The notes beneath the pieces are model-generated. The model searched no databases. It was given only the letters and a program-made list of their open reading frames with translations, and was not told the DNA's origin. This document shows positions 48,181 through 57,081 of a stretch of DNA of 64,000 bases, piece by piece. The stretch's first letter is position 1. The number at the start of each line of letters is the position of its first letter. Origin of the DNA: Pseudomonadota bacterium (GTDB lineage: Bacteria > Pseudomonadota > Alphaproteobacteria > SHVZ01); contig JACQAG010000059.1 of NCBI GenBank assembly GCA_016195085.1, positions 1-64,000 of the forward strand, read 5' to 3'. The position numbers and the translations under genes are program-made.

Positions 48181-49032
48181 TTACGATCCGACGACGGCCG
48201 GCTCGGCCGGAACCGGTGCCGCTTCGGGGATCTGCGGCCGGGCGGCCCGGGCGCCGGCCAAGGACTCGGCGAGGCCGGCCGCCACCAGGCGATGACAATG
48301 GTGCGCCAAGGCCTTCCGCGAGCCCTGTTCATCCAAGCTGGTCGCGGGATGGAAGCGGATCTCCACCGTCGCCATGCCGAGCCCCAGCATGAACCAGGCA
48401 TGGGCAAGGAGACCCATGTCGCCGTACCAAGCATAGAGCGGTCGGAATTCGCGGCCGAGCGGCATGCCATTCAGCCGCACGAAGGCGACCGACACGGGCT
48501 GCACGACGATCGTCCGTCCCGGCCGCGGGCCCTCCGCGGCGGCAAAGAGCGCGCTCTTGAACGGCAGCACGCGGTTGCCGTCGGAAGAGGTTCCCTCCGG
48601 AAACAGAATGATGTTGTCGCCCCGCGCCAGCCGCTCGGACATCTCGTCGCGGTGCTGGGAGCTCATGCTGCGCCGACGGTTGACGAAGACCGATCGCTGC
48701 AGGCGTGCCAAGGTGCCGAACAAAGGCCAGCCGGCGATCTCGCTCTTGGCGACGAAGGAGCCGGGGATGAGCGCGCCCAGGATCGGAATGTCGAGGTAGC
48801 TCGTATGATTGCAGGCGAACAGCACCGGGCGCGCTTCAACCATCTGGCCAAGCACCCGCAAGCTGACCCCTAAGAGCGGCAGGCAGGATCGGTGATAGAA
48901 GAGCGGCAGGCGCTCCGCCAGGCGCCAGCCCGCGGCGACGGCGAGCACCTGTAGCGGCATCAGCATGAGCGTCCAGAGCACATAGGCGAGAGCCCGCCAG
49001 GCGGCCAGCGCCGTCGATCCGATATCCGGCAT
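48181..49032 (-). CDS. plsC: 1-acyl-sn-glycerol-3-phosphate acyltransferase
   Basis: PlsC acylates lysophosphatidic acid in membrane lipid synthesis. The 283-residue protein from ATG (AAGGG one base before it) has two N-terminal hydrophobic stretches, then the acyltransferase motif FACNHTSYLDIPILGALIPG (H(x)4D), and FPEGTSSDGNRVLPFKSALF further on, typical of this family. A TTG 15 bases upstream is an alternative. It lies between fur and miaB, a common alphaproteobacterial order. Confidence 0.9.
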   Translation of the reverse strand: MPDIGSTALAAWRALAYVLWTLMLMPLQVLAVAAGWRLAERLPLFYHRSCLPLLGVSLRVLGQMVEARPVLFACNHTSYLDIPILGALIPGSFVAKSEIAGWPLFGTLARLQRSVFVNRRRSMSSQHRDEMSERLARGDNIILFPEGTSSDGNRVLPFKSALFAAAEGPRPGRTIVVQPVSVAFVRLNGMPLGREFRPLYAWYGDMGLLAHAWFMLGLGMATVEIRFHPATSLDEQGSRKALAHHCHRLVAAGLAESLAGARAARPQIPEAAPVPAEPAVVGS

Positions 49033-49137
49033 TCCCTTGGGCCTCAAGCCTGCCCTCCAGCCAGGGCGATGCGGCCCAGGGAGCGCCGCCGGAGACCGAC
49101 ACGCTTGGCCGCGTGGGCGATCAGGCTGGCCGTCCGC

Positions 49138-49557
49138 CTATTCCCGCTCGCGCTTGATCGGGACGCCGAAGAGCTCCAGTCGATGGTCGACCAGACGATA
49201 GCCCAGCTTCTCGGCGATCTGGCGCTGCAGAGCCTCGATTTCCTCATTCTTGAACTCGATGACCTTCCCGCTTTCGACGTCGATCAGATGGTCGTGGTGC
49301 GCCTGGGGCACTTCCTCGTAGCGCGAGCGGCCGTCGCCGAAGTCGTGGCGCTCGAGGATGTTCGCCTCCTCGAACAGCCGAACCGTGCGATAGACCGTAG
49401 CGATGGAAATGCCGGGATCGATGTCGGCGGCACGCCGGTGCACGAGCTCCACGTCGGGATGATCGGTCGAGTCCGACAGCACGCGGGCGATGACGCGCCG
49501 CTGCTCGGTCATTCTCAGGCCTTTCTGAATGCACAAATCCTCGAGTCGAGACGGCAC
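49138..49557 (-). CDS. fur: Fur-family regulator (ferric uptake / manganese type)
   Basis: The 139-residue protein starts at GTG with SRLEDLCIQKGLRMTEQRRV. It has the DNA-reading segment SIATVYRTVRLFEEANILER, then AHHDHLIDVESGKVIEFKNE with the regulatory metal-site His residues. In several alphaproteobacteria this branch acts as a manganese sensor (Mur) while Irr handles iron. Unlike the protein at 27266 it lacks a triple-His tract. It lies between mucR and plsC. No clear Fur box was seen nearby. Confidence 0.9.
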   Translation of the reverse strand: MPSRLEDLCIQKGLRMTEQRRVIARVLSDSTDHPDVELVHRRAADIDPGISIATVYRTVRLFEEANILERHDFGDGRSRYEEVPQAHHDHLIDVESGKVIEFKNEEIEALQRQIAEKLGYRLVDHRLELFGVPIKRERE

Positions 49558-49704
49558 GGGTGCATGCTCTCCGTCTGTTGCCGCGAGGTCGGGGGATTAT
49601 AGACGACCGCCTGGCCCGAGGCTAACGGCCGAGCCCGACGCCGTCGATGCCCAACCACCGGGCACCGGCGCATGCGTTCGGCCGTGCCCGGGCGATCGCC
49701 GGTG

Positions 49705-50127
49705 TTACTTGCTGGCGCCACGCCGCCTGGCGCGGGTGCCGAGGCCGATGTCCTTGGCGAGCTTGCTCCGCTGCAAGGCATAGTTCGGCGCCACCATCGG
49801 ATAATCCGGCGGCAATCCCCAGCGTTCCCGATATTCTTCCGGAGTCATGTTGAAGGCGGTCTTCAGATGCCGCTTCAGCATCTTCAGCTTCTTGCCGTCT
49901 TCCAGGCAGATGATGTAGTCCGGCGTCACCGACTTCTTGATCGCCACGGCCGGTTGCGGCCGCTCGGCGACCGGCTGCGCCGGTTGTCCCAGCGAAGACA
50001 ACGACGCGTAGACCTGTTGGATGAGTTGCGGCAGGTCGGTAACACCGACGGTGTTGTTGGACACATGCGCGGCGACAATATCGGCCGTCAGTGTCAGCAG
50101 CTCGTTGTTATCGGTTCGGTCGGCCAT
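49705..50127 (-). CDS. mucR: MucR-family (Ros/MucR) transcriptional regulator
   Basis: The 140-residue protein has the MucR signature PDYIICLEDGKKLKMLKRHL, then NMTPEEYRERWGLPPDYPMV. MucR is a H-NS-like silencer and regulator in alphaproteobacteria. The zinc-finger region has only one Cys and the second His position is not conserved, so zinc binding may be incomplete, as is usual in many MucR proteins. The upstream 247 bp are A/T-rich and could be autoregulated. It is upstream of fur. Confidence 0.92.
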   Translation of the reverse strand: MADRTDNNELLTLTADIVAAHVSNNTVGVTDLPQLIQQVYASLSSLGQPAQPVAERPQPAVAIKKSVTPDYIICLEDGKKLKMLKRHLKTAFNMTPEEYRERWGLPPDYPMVAPNYALQRSKLAKDIGLGTRARRRGASK

Positions 50128-50374
50128 TTCTGAATTCCCCGTATCCGGAAGATTGGCGGTAATATAGTTCCCGGGTGCGACAACTTCAATCTATAATCAA
50201 GAGCCTTTATAATTCGTAAGATTTCAGCACAACATCTTGCGCATCTTCTTTGTTTGTGGAATTGCCGGCCGGCAGCGGAGGCATCGCCTGCGGCTTTTCC
50301 CGGGTGAGGGGATTGTCTGCGTGTCGTCGGCGACCCGTTACTGGCAGGATGAGGTCGAACCCGACGCCTAAGAC

Positions 50375-50866
50375 CTAAGGCCGGTGGTCAGGTTCGATGT
50401 CGCGGCGCATGGTGAGCGCCGCCACGCGCCGCCCCATCTGATCGCGGTAATAACCCGGTCGGCGTCCCACGACGACGAAGCCGAAGCTCTTATAGAGCAC
50501 CTGACCCGGCAGATTGTCCTCGGCGACTTCGAGGAACATGTGCCCGGCACCCCGTTGCCGGGCGCGGGCGCAGGATTCCGCCAAGAGCCGGCGCGCATGG
50601 CCTTCGCGGCGGCGCTCCGGCAAGACGCCGAGGGTCAACAGCTCCGCCTGCTCGCCCACCACCTGGCACACGGCAAATCCCACCGACACCCGGCCGCGTT
50701 GCAAGGTGGTGCGGCAGATGAGCGCGAAGGCGCCGGGCAAAGACAGCATCCGCCCGAAACCGACCCGGCCCCAGGGGTCGTCGAAGCATTGGCCCTGCAG
50801 CCAAGCCAAGGTCGCGGTATCGGACTGGATCGCCGCCACGATGGCGGGGTCGGTAACCGCGCTCAT
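50375..50866 (-). CDS. rimI: Ribosomal protein S18-alanine N-acetyltransferase RimI
   Basis: RimI is a GNAT acetyltransferase that modifies the N-terminal alanine of S18. The 163-residue product starts at ATG in the tsaB stop overlap (ATGA). It has AELLTLGVLPERRREGHARR with the acetyl-CoA binding R/Q-x-x-G-x-A pattern, and AEDNLPGQVLYKSFGFVVVG. The rimI/tsaB pairing is common in bacteria. The N-terminus is a little divergent. An upstream open frame is a shadow. Confidence 0.9.
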   Translation of the reverse strand: MSAVTDPAIVAAIQSDTATLAWLQGQCFDDPWGRVGFGRMLSLPGAFALICRTTLQRGRVSVGFAVCQVVGEQAELLTLGVLPERRREGHARRLLAESCARARQRGAGHMFLEVAEDNLPGQVLYKSFGFVVVGRRPGYYRDQMGRRVAALTMRRDIEPDHRP

Positions 50867-51546
50867 CGCGTCCTCGCCGCGGTCGGCATGGTCACATCGG
50901 GAGCGTGGAGATAGAGCGGCGTTCCCGGACGCGCCGCATCGCTCCCGTGGCGAAGGGCGGCGATGCGCGCGACCAGCGCCGCCTCGGGCAGGCGCACGCC
51001 TTCGGCAATGCTGAAAGCGCGGCCCCGAAGGCTCGCCGCCAGCCGGTCGGCACCGTCGCCGGCGATGAGGAGCGGGCCGGAAGGCGCCCATGCCTCGAAG
51101 CGCTCGGGTGCCACCGCCTGCGGCTCGGTCAAGGGCTGAAGTGCCGGGGTGAAGGCCTGCAGATACAAATCCCGGCGCTTGGTCTCCAGCGCCACCACCA
51201 ATGTCCGGCCCCGGCGCAGGGCAGCCTCGGTCGCCGCCGCCACCGCTTCCAGCGTGGTCACGCCGGCAACCGGCCGTTTGGCGCCCAGCGCCAAGCCATG
51301 CGCGGCAGCAAGACCGATGCGAAGCCCGGTGAACGCTCCCGGCCCGATGGTGACCGCGATCAGATCGAGTGCCGGAAAGCCGATGGTGGCCGCTGCCATG
51401 GTCGCTTCGATCATGGGTAAGAGACATTCCGCCTGTCCCCGCTCGCCGGCTTGGTGCCGCTCGGCTTTGAGCTGGCCCGCGGCGACGAGCGCGACCGAGC
51501 AACCGGAGAGCGCGGAATCCAGACCAAGCACCGTGATCGACGACAT
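50863..51546 (-). CDS. tsaB: tRNA threonylcarbamoyladenosine biosynthesis protein TsaB
   Basis: TsaB is part of the TsaB-TsaD-TsaE system that makes t6A37 in tRNA. The 227-residue product starts MSSITVLGLDSALSGCSVAL, has an ASKHA-like fold, and keeps LLPMIEATMAAATIGFPALD and GPGAFTGLRIGLAAAHGLAL. There is no metal site as in TsaD, as expected. The ATG is chosen by position. The long open frame upstream is not native. Its stop overlaps rimI. Confidence 0.9.
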   Translation of the reverse strand: MSSITVLGLDSALSGCSVALVAAGQLKAERHQAGERGQAECLLPMIEATMAAATIGFPALDLIAVTIGPGAFTGLRIGLAAAHGLALGAKRPVAGVTTLEAVAAATEAALRRGRTLVVALETKRRDLYLQAFTPALQPLTEPQAVAPERFEAWAPSGPLLIAGDGADRLAASLRGRAFSIAEGVRLPEAALVARIAALRHGSDAARPGTPLYLHAPDVTMPTAARTR

Positions 51547-51695
51547 CCGCTCCTCGCGCCAGCCTGCCCACCGGCTCTGCCGATGCGGGCGCCCCTCAAC
51601 ATAGGCGAGGGCAACATAGGCGAGGGCACGGGCTCGGTCGAGGTTGAATGGCTCTTCCACGCGCCAACCCAGCGGTTCCCGGCGGCGGGTGCGTG

Positions 51696-52283
51696 CTATT
51701 CGATTCGGCAAACCTCCTCGAAGGCGAAGCGCGGGCTGCGGGGAAAGAGACCGGCGGGATCGCCGTGGCCGAGGTTGACGAGAAAGTTCGAGCGCACCGA
51801 GCTGTTCGCAAAGAATGCGGCATCGACCTTGGCATTGTCGAATCCCGACATGGGGCCGCAATCCAAGCCCAGCATGCGCGCCGCGATGATGAAATAGGCA
51901 CCTTGCAGGGTGCCGTTGCGGAAGGCGGTCGCCTCGACATCGGGCTTGCCTTCGAACCAGGAACGGGCGGTCGGATCGTGGGGAAAGAGACGCGCCAGGT
52001 GCTCGTAGAACTTGAGGTCGTGGGCGATGATGGCGGTGACCGGAGCCGCCATGGTCTTGGCGAGGTTGCCGGAGGAAAGCGCCGGCTTCAACCGCTCCTT
52101 CGCTTGCCGCGAGCTGACGAAGACGACGCGCAGGGGCGAGCAGTTGGCGCTGGTCGGCCCCATGCAGGCGAGCTCGTAGACAGCACGCAGCCGCTCCTCG
52201 CCGATCGGCTCATTGCGCCAGGCGTTGTGGGTCCGCGCCCGGCGAAAAGCCAGGTCGAGCGCTTGATCGTCGGCTGTCGCCAT
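51696..52283 (-). CDS. Nitroreductase-family protein, RutE-like
   Basis: The 195-residue flavoprotein resembles RutE, the malonic semialdehyde reductase of the pyrimidine-degrading Rut pathway. It starts [20 protein letters not shown] and has [20 protein letters not shown], then [19 protein letters not shown] and [23 protein letters not shown] contacts are likely in the Arg-rich N-terminal and GP loops. No other rut genes are seen, so it may have a different substrate. It follows the terminator of nfu. Confidence 0.82.
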   Translation of the reverse strand: MATADDQALDLAFRRARTHNAWRNEPIGEERLRAVYELACMGPTSANCSPLRVVFVSSRQAKERLKPALSSGNLAKTMAAPVTAIIAHDLKFYEHLARLFPHDPTARSWFEGKPDVEATAFRNGTLQGAYFIIAARMLGLDCGPMSGFDNAKVDAAFFANSSVRSNFLVNLGHGDPAGLFPRSPRFAFEEVCRIE

Positions 52284-52308
52284 GGAACCTACCCCGCCCC
52301 GGAGACAT

Positions 52309-52342
52309 GAAAAGCCCGTCCAGAGCGCTACTCTGGACGGGC
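52309..52342 (-). terminator. Intrinsic terminator after the Nfu gene
   Basis: On the minus strand GCCCGTCCAGAG and CTCTGGACGGGC form a perfect 12-bp stem with a 5-base loop, followed by TTTT. It lies about 50 bases after the nfu stop codon and 26 bases before the RutE-like start. This is one of the best intrinsic terminators in the window. Confidence 0.85.
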
Positions 52343-52391
52343 ATGCCGATCGCATACAAGCCTCTGGGCCGCTTCCGGCCCACGGGCGGAC

Positions 52392-52946
52392 CTACATGAC
52401 GGCGCGCACCTCGGTCACCTCGGGGATATAGTGCTTCAGCATGTTCTCGATCCCCATCTTCAAGGTGGCGGTCGAGCTCGGGCAGCCGGAGCAGGAGCCC
52501 TGCAGGTGCAGGGACACCACGCCGTTCTCGAAGCTCTGGAAGATGATGTCGCCGCCATCCTGGGCGACCGCCGGCCGAACCCGCGTCTCCAAGAGCTCCT
52601 TGATCTGGGCCACGATCTCGCTGTCCTCGCCGGCATCGCCATCCGCCGCCGCCGCTGCTTCGGCAATCATAACGGGCTTGCCGTGCGTGAAGTGCTCCAT
52701 GATGGCGCCGAGGATGGCGGGCTTCAGCACCGCCCAGTCCTTGTCGTCGTCCTTGGTGACGGTCACGAAGTCGCTGCCGAGGAAGACGCGCTCGACGCCG
52801 GCAATGGCGAAGACGCTCTCGGCCAGGGGCGAGCGCGCCGCCGCGTCCCGATTGGCGAAATCCGCCGTGCCCTTCGCCAGCACCTCGCGGCCGGGCAGGA
52901 ACTTCAAGGTCGCCGGGTTCGGCGTATATTCGGTCTGGATGAACAT
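52392..52946 (-). CDS. nfuA: NifU/Nfu-type Fe-S cluster scaffold protein
   Basis: Nfu proteins carry and deliver [4Fe-4S] clusters to target enzymes. The 184-residue protein has the N-terminal Nfu_N domain (FIQTEYTPNPATLKFLPGRE and NRDAAARSPLAESVFAIAGV). The C-terminal NifU domain has RPAVAQDGGDIIFQSFENGV and the cluster motif GSCSGCPSSTATLKMGIENM (CxxC). It ends EVTEVRAVM. The symbol follows the family. It is monocistronic with a strong terminator. Confidence 0.93.
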   Translation of the reverse strand: MFIQTEYTPNPATLKFLPGREVLAKGTADFANRDAAARSPLAESVFAIAGVERVFLGSDFVTVTKDDDKDWAVLKPAILGAIMEHFTHGKPVMIAEAAAAADGDAGEDSEIVAQIKELLETRVRPAVAQDGGDIIFQSFENGVVSLHLQGSCSGCPSSTATLKMGIENMLKHYIPEVTEVRAVM

Positions 52947-53115
52947 CTGGAGACCCTCCGCGCGGGAATCGGCTCTTGGAGCCGCGCCGGCGCCATAGTA
53001 ACCGGTTCACTGCATAAATGGGCTATTCTTGGTGGAGGATCAACCCCGGCTCCGGGATCCGGCTGGTTCGGCCGGGGCCTAGGAGCCTGCATCCCGTGCG
53101 GTAGAAATTCCAAGC

Positions 53116-54345
53116 ATGGCGCCCGATATGGCGGTGGCAACACCTTTGGCAGCTTCCGGCCGGGCCGAACCGGCGCTCTTGGAATGGCTCCTGAGAGAGG
53201 GGCCGCGCATCGAGTCGCCGGGCGAGCTCCTGTTCGAGCTTTGCAATCGCTTGCTGGCGGCCGGCGTGCCCTTGATGCGGGCGACCTGCACCGTGCGCAC
53301 GCTGCATCCGACGCTCATCGGCACCACCATGATTTGGCGCAAGGGCGAGGACTGGCCGACGGAGATTGGGCTCCTGCATGGAATCGAAGAGACGCAGCAG
53401 TTCAAGGAAAGCCCGCTGCCGGCCATCTATGAGGGAGCGGCGGCCATTCGCCGGCGCCTCGATATCCCCGGAGCCGTGCTCGACTATCCGATCCTGGCCG
53501 ATCTCAAGGCCGAGGGTGCGACCGACTATGTGGCGCTGCCGCTGGTGTTCTCCGACGGGCTCATCAACTTCCTGACCTGGACCTCGGACAGGCCGGGCGG
53601 CTTCACCACCCAGCACCTCAAGGTACTCTACGATCTCATGCCGGTGCTGGCGCTGGTTCTGGAAACCCGCGCCCGGCAAGTCATGACCACGACCTTGCTG
53701 ACGACATATCTCGGCGGCGACGCCGGACGCCGGGTGCTCGAAGGCGCCATCCGCCGCGGCAACGGCGAGACCATCCGCGCCGTCATCTGGCTGTGCGATC
53801 TGAGGGGCTTCACCGCGATGTCGGACGCGCTGCCGCGCGACACGCTGATCGCCGTGCTCAACGACTATTTCGAGCGCATGGTGCTGGCCGTCGAAGGCCA
53901 GGGCGGCGAGGTCCTCAAGTTCATGGGCGACGGCCTGCTCGCGATCTTTCCGATCGACGGCGAGGCGAAGCATGCGGCCACCGCCGCGCTCGCCGCGGCC
54001 GCCGACGCGCAGACGCGCATGGCGCGGCTGGCCGAGGAGCGGCGCGCCAAGGGCAAGGCAGAGCTCCGCTTCGGCCTGGCGCTGCATGTCGGCGACCTAA
54101 TCTACGGCAATATCGGCAGCCGCCGCCGCCTGGATTTCACCGTGATCGGTCCCTCGGTCAACATGGCGAGCCGCATCGAGGCCCTGACCAAGGTGCTGCG
54201 GCGCGCGGTGCTGGCCTCGGCCGAGTTCGCCGAAGTCTATCAAGGCCCGCTCACCTCGCTCGGATTCCACGTGCTCCGGGGCTTCACCGAACCGGTGGAG
54301 ATCTTCACGCTGCCGGAAGACGTGCCGGAGCCGGGCTATGGTTGA
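53116..54345 (+). CDS. Class III adenylate/guanylate cyclase, paralogue of the gene at 23061
   Basis: The 409-residue protein has the same architecture as the cyclase at 23061. A soluble N-terminal region (about 1-190) holds LHPTLIGTTMIWRKGEDWP and WTSDRPGGFTTQHLKVLYDL. The catalytic domain follows: LCDLRGFTAMS with metal Asp228, GEVLKFMGDGLLAIF with Lys268 and Asp272, and LDFTVIGPSVNMASRIE. The Lys/Asp pair fits ATP as substrate. It lies beside a MurJ-like gene, 33 bases away. The function of the N-terminal domain is unknown. Confidence 0.92.
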   Translation: MAPDMAVATPLAASGRAEPALLEWLLREGPRIESPGELLFELCNRLLAAGVPLMRATCTVRTLHPTLIGTTMIWRKGEDWPTEIGLLHGIEETQQFKESPLPAIYEGAAAIRRRLDIPGAVLDYPILADLKAEGATDYVALPLVFSDGLINFLTWTSDRPGGFTTQHLKVLYDLMPVLALVLETRARQVMTTTLLTTYLGGDAGRRVLEGAIRRGNGETIRAVIWLCDLRGFTAMSDALPRDTLIAVLNDYFERMVLAVEGQGGEVLKFMGDGLLAIFPIDGEAKHAATAALAAAADAQTRMARLAEERRAKGKAELRFGLALHVGDLIYGNIGSRRRLDFTVIGPSVNMASRIEALTKVLRRAVLASAEFAEVYQGPLTSLGFHVLRGFTEPVEIFTLPEDVPEPGYG

Positions 54346-54378
54346 GCCATCCGGCATCGGCGGCGGCTAGAAGCAGTC

Positions 54379-55758
54379 ATGCGTCCTTCGGCAGCGCTTT
54401 CTTGGCTCCAGCACCAGTGGCGCCAATACCGCGCCGGTGCCATCGACCAGCGGATCGTCGGCGCCGGGCTGACGCTGGCGACGCTGTCCTTGCTGGCGAA
54501 GGCGGTTGGGCTGGCGCGCGAGGTGGTCGCAGCCGCGCTGTTCGGCACCGGCGATGCCATCGACGCCTATGTCATCGCCACCTTGGTGCCGGTGTCGCTG
54601 ACCGGAATCCTCTGCGGCGCCTTTCAATTCGCCTTCATCCCCGCCTATCGCAGAGCCCTCGATCGCTCCGGCGAAGCGGCAGCCGAGCGCTTGCTCGCCG
54701 GCGCCAGCGCCGTCGCCTTCTCGCTCCTGGTGCTGGCGACCTTGGCCATGGTGGCGACCGCACCTTTCTATCTGCCCTGGCTCACCTCGGGCTTCGATGG
54801 CCCGAAGCGCCTGCTGACGGAGAGCCTCTTGCGGTGGATGGCGCCCTACGTCGTCATCAACGGCGTCGGCTATATCTGGGCCGGCGTGCTGGTGGCCCGT
54901 CGCAGCTTCGCGCTGACCGCACTGGTTCCGGCCACGACACCGGTGGTCATGACGGTACTGCTGCTCGCTGAGGGAAGGGAGCTCGGCGTCCTCGCCCTGG
55001 TGCTGGGAGCGCTGGCGGGCATGGTCATCGAGGCGGTGCTGCTGGGTGCCGGCCTCAGGCGCCAGGGGGTGGGCCTGGTGCCGCGCTGGAGTGCCGTCGG
55101 CCCCGAGCTTGCAGCGGTCGGCAGAGAATATGCGGTGATGCTGGCCGCCTCGCTGCTGATGGGCGGCTCGCTGCTCATCGACCAGGCGATGGCCGCCAGC
55201 CTGGATGCCGGCAGCGTCGCCAGCATCGGCTATGCATCGAAGCTGGTGGCCGCCGTGCTGCATCTGGCGACGCTCGCCTTGGGCTCGGCGGCTGCACCCT
55301 ACTATGCAGGCCTGGCCGACGAGGCCGGCGCCGCCTTGATCCATCGCGTCAGGCGGCATCTCCTATGGGTCGTCGCCGCTGCCATGCCGGTGACCCTGGT
55401 GCTGATCCTCCTGTCCGAGCCGGCGGCGCGCCTCATGTTCGAGCGCGGCGCGTTCACCGCCGAGAGCACGTCCCAAGTGGCGGCGGTGCAAGCCGCCTAC
55501 TTCGCGCAGCTTCCCGCCTTCGCGGCCACCGTGCTGCTGGTTCGCCTGGCGGCTTCCCTCTCGCTGGCACGGCTCATCCTCGCCATGGCGGCGCTTAATC
55601 TCGCCCTCAAGCTCGCCCTCAATTATTGGCTGATGCAGAAGCTGGGCGCGGTCGGCATCGCGGCGGCGACCCTGCCGGCAACCGCGATCTGCGCCGGCTT
55701 CCTTTATGGCTGCATGCGACGGACCGAACGGCCGGACGCGGCACCGGAGATCGCCTAG
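54379..55758 (+). CDS. MurJ/MviN-like MOP-family flippase, second copy
   Basis: The 459-residue protein has about 12 hydrophobic segments and resembles MurJ/MviN and O-antigen flippases. The N-terminal FGTGDAIDAYVIATLVPVSL and PYYAGLADEAGAALIHRVRR are typical of the MviN family. A true murJ lies at 62666, so this is likely a paralogue for another lipid-linked substrate. Its divergent N-terminus and position next to a cyclase rather than cell-wall genes argue against peptidoglycan as the main role. The ATG start fits. Confidence 0.82.
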   Translation: MRPSAALSWLQHQWRQYRAGAIDQRIVGAGLTLATLSLLAKAVGLAREVVAAALFGTGDAIDAYVIATLVPVSLTGILCGAFQFAFIPAYRRALDRSGEAAAERLLAGASAVAFSLLVLATLAMVATAPFYLPWLTSGFDGPKRLLTESLLRWMAPYVVINGVGYIWAGVLVARRSFALTALVPATTPVVMTVLLLAEGRELGVLALVLGALAGMVIEAVLLGAGLRRQGVGLVPRWSAVGPELAAVGREYAVMLAASLLMGGSLLIDQAMAASLDAGSVASIGYASKLVAAVLHLATLALGSAAAPYYAGLADEAGAALIHRVRRHLLWVVAAAMPVTLVLILLSEPAARLMFERGAFTAESTSQVAAVQAAYFAQLPAFAATVLLVRLAASLSLARLILAMAALNLALKLALNYWLMQKLGAVGIAAATLPATAICAGFLYGCMRRTERPDAAPEIA

Positions 55759-55808
55759 CCGATCTCCCGCGGTGGCAAAAAACCAAACGCGCAGCCTAGG
55801 AGGTGCGG

Positions 55809-56117
55809 ATGTTGGAGCTGAGGCCGAACTGCGAATACTGCGACAAGGATTTGCCGCCGGAAGCGACCGATGCCCGGATCTGCAGCTATGAATGCACCTT
55901 CTGCGTCGCTTGCGTCGACACCGTGCTCAGCAATGTCTGCCCCAACTGCGGCGGCGGGTTCGTTCCGAGACCGATCCGGCCGGCGAGCGAGCGGCGCAAG
56001 GGCGTCAGCCGGAGCCAGCACAAGGCCTCGACGAAGCGGGTCCATCTCAAATGGGACCGCGCAGAGCTGGGGCTTTTCGTAGACGGCATTCGCGACATTC
56101 CGCCGGAACGCCGCTAG
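55809..56117 (+). CDS. DUF1272 zinc-ribbon-like protein
   Basis: The 102-residue protein starts MLELRPNCEYCDKDLPPEAT with an AGGAGGT ribosome site five bases before the ATG. It contains many Cys: CEYC, CSYECTFCVAC and CPNCGGGFVPRPIRP. This matches the DUF1272 family, with likely zinc sites, and function unknown. A 30-base copy of its 3' end (IRDIPPERR and stop) lies at 58792-58821, next to a transposase remnant. Confidence 0.88.
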   Translation: MLELRPNCEYCDKDLPPEATDARICSYECTFCVACVDTVLSNVCPNCGGGFVPRPIRPASERRKGVSRSQHKASTKRVHLKWDRAELGLFVDGIRDIPPERR

Positions 56118-56214
56118 AAGACATTCATGTAATGTTCATATGGAACTTGCTACAAAATGCGCGGTCCTAGCTCTCTCGCGCACACGTCACGGGGGACGGT
56201 GAATTCGCGCCGGC

Positions 56215-56877
56215 ATGTCCGCCTCGCCATCAAGGCCCGATCGCCCGCAGCGTGCACCACGGCGCACAGGTGATCCGCGCGCGCTCGATTGGGAGAGGAT
56301 CGAGTTTTGGACGGCAAAGGTTGTCGAGAAAGACCTTCTGTCGATCGGCGATGTCTTCATCGCGGCGGGCGCGGATTTGCCCGAGGTCGTTTGGAGCCCT
56401 AAGGCCCATGATCTCGCTGCGCCACCTCTGAGCTTTCTTTCGGGACATTGGTCGAGCCTCTCCGACGGCGGCCTTCCGCACATCAGGCAGATCGATCCCC
56501 TCGAGCTGCGTCCAGCGCTCGGCTATGTCATGCTGCTCGACGCGGTCGACGGCGGCCGCGATTTCCGCTACCGGCTCTATGGCAGCAAGATCGCGCAGAT
56601 CTCGAACCTCGACATGACCGGCCGGCTGCTCTCCGAGCATCCCGCCAGCACCTACGTCGCCGAATTCGGGATCGCGGTCTATCGGGCGGCACTCATCCGA
56701 CGCGAGTCCATCTACACGACCCGTAAGCCGACGATGGCGGAGTTCACCGCATGTTGGCAGCGGCTTGCGATGCCGCTTGTCGATGACAGCGGTGCCGTGG
56801 TGCGTCTGCTGGCAGCTACGGTCGCCATCGGGGGCGACGGGGTAATGATCCGGAGCGGATCCGGGGCGTTCGCCTAG
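56215..56877 (+). CDS. PAS-domain protein, likely sensor without an output domain
   Basis: The 220-residue protein has a PAS_5-type domain, with LRPALGYVMLLDAVDGGRDF and FRYRLYGSKIAQISNLDMTG, then LSEHPASTYVAEFGIAVYRA. No kinase or HTH domain is fused, so it may act through partner proteins. This PAS_5 family is common in Rhodospirillales. The ATG start is approximate. It is downstream of DUF1272. Confidence 0.75.
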   Translation: MSASPSRPDRPQRAPRRTGDPRALDWERIEFWTAKVVEKDLLSIGDVFIAAGADLPEVVWSPKAHDLAAPPLSFLSGHWSSLSDGGLPHIRQIDPLELRPALGYVMLLDAVDGGRDFRYRLYGSKIAQISNLDMTGRLLSEHPASTYVAEFGIAVYRAALIRRESIYTTRKPTMAEFTACWQRLAMPLVDDSGAVVRLLAATVAIGGDGVMIRSGSGAFA

Positions 56878-57027
56878 CTAGGGGCTGTAACTTTCACAAG
56901 AGGACGTTCCCCGAGGTCCTTGGTCGGCCGGATTTCGACATTGGAGCGCTGCTTGCAGCAGAGAACCTAGTTGATCACCGATAGCTGGGAGTATCCTGCC
57001 TCTCAGTTTGTCGCTTGCTGCTTAGTG

Positions 57028-57057
57028 GTGTCCGACACGATCCAATCTTTATTGGAT
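57028..57057. promoter_or_regulatory. Two palindromes upstream of the ornithine cyclodeaminase gene
   Basis: GTGTCCGACAC (57028-57038) is a perfect palindrome with a single central base. ATCCAAT/ATTGGAT (57040-57046 and 57051-57057) is a second, with a 4-base loop. They lie 25-54 bases before the start codon and could be operators of an unlinked regulator. The 204-bp gap 56878-57081 holds no gene. Confidence 0.4.
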
Positions 57058-57081
57058 GGTGGTTGTCGCGGCTGAGAGGTC

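Noticed and set aside
51598-51627. 15-base tandem duplication in the tsaB leader
   Set aside because: AACATAGGCGAGGGC occurs twice in a row, but a single duplication has no evident function.
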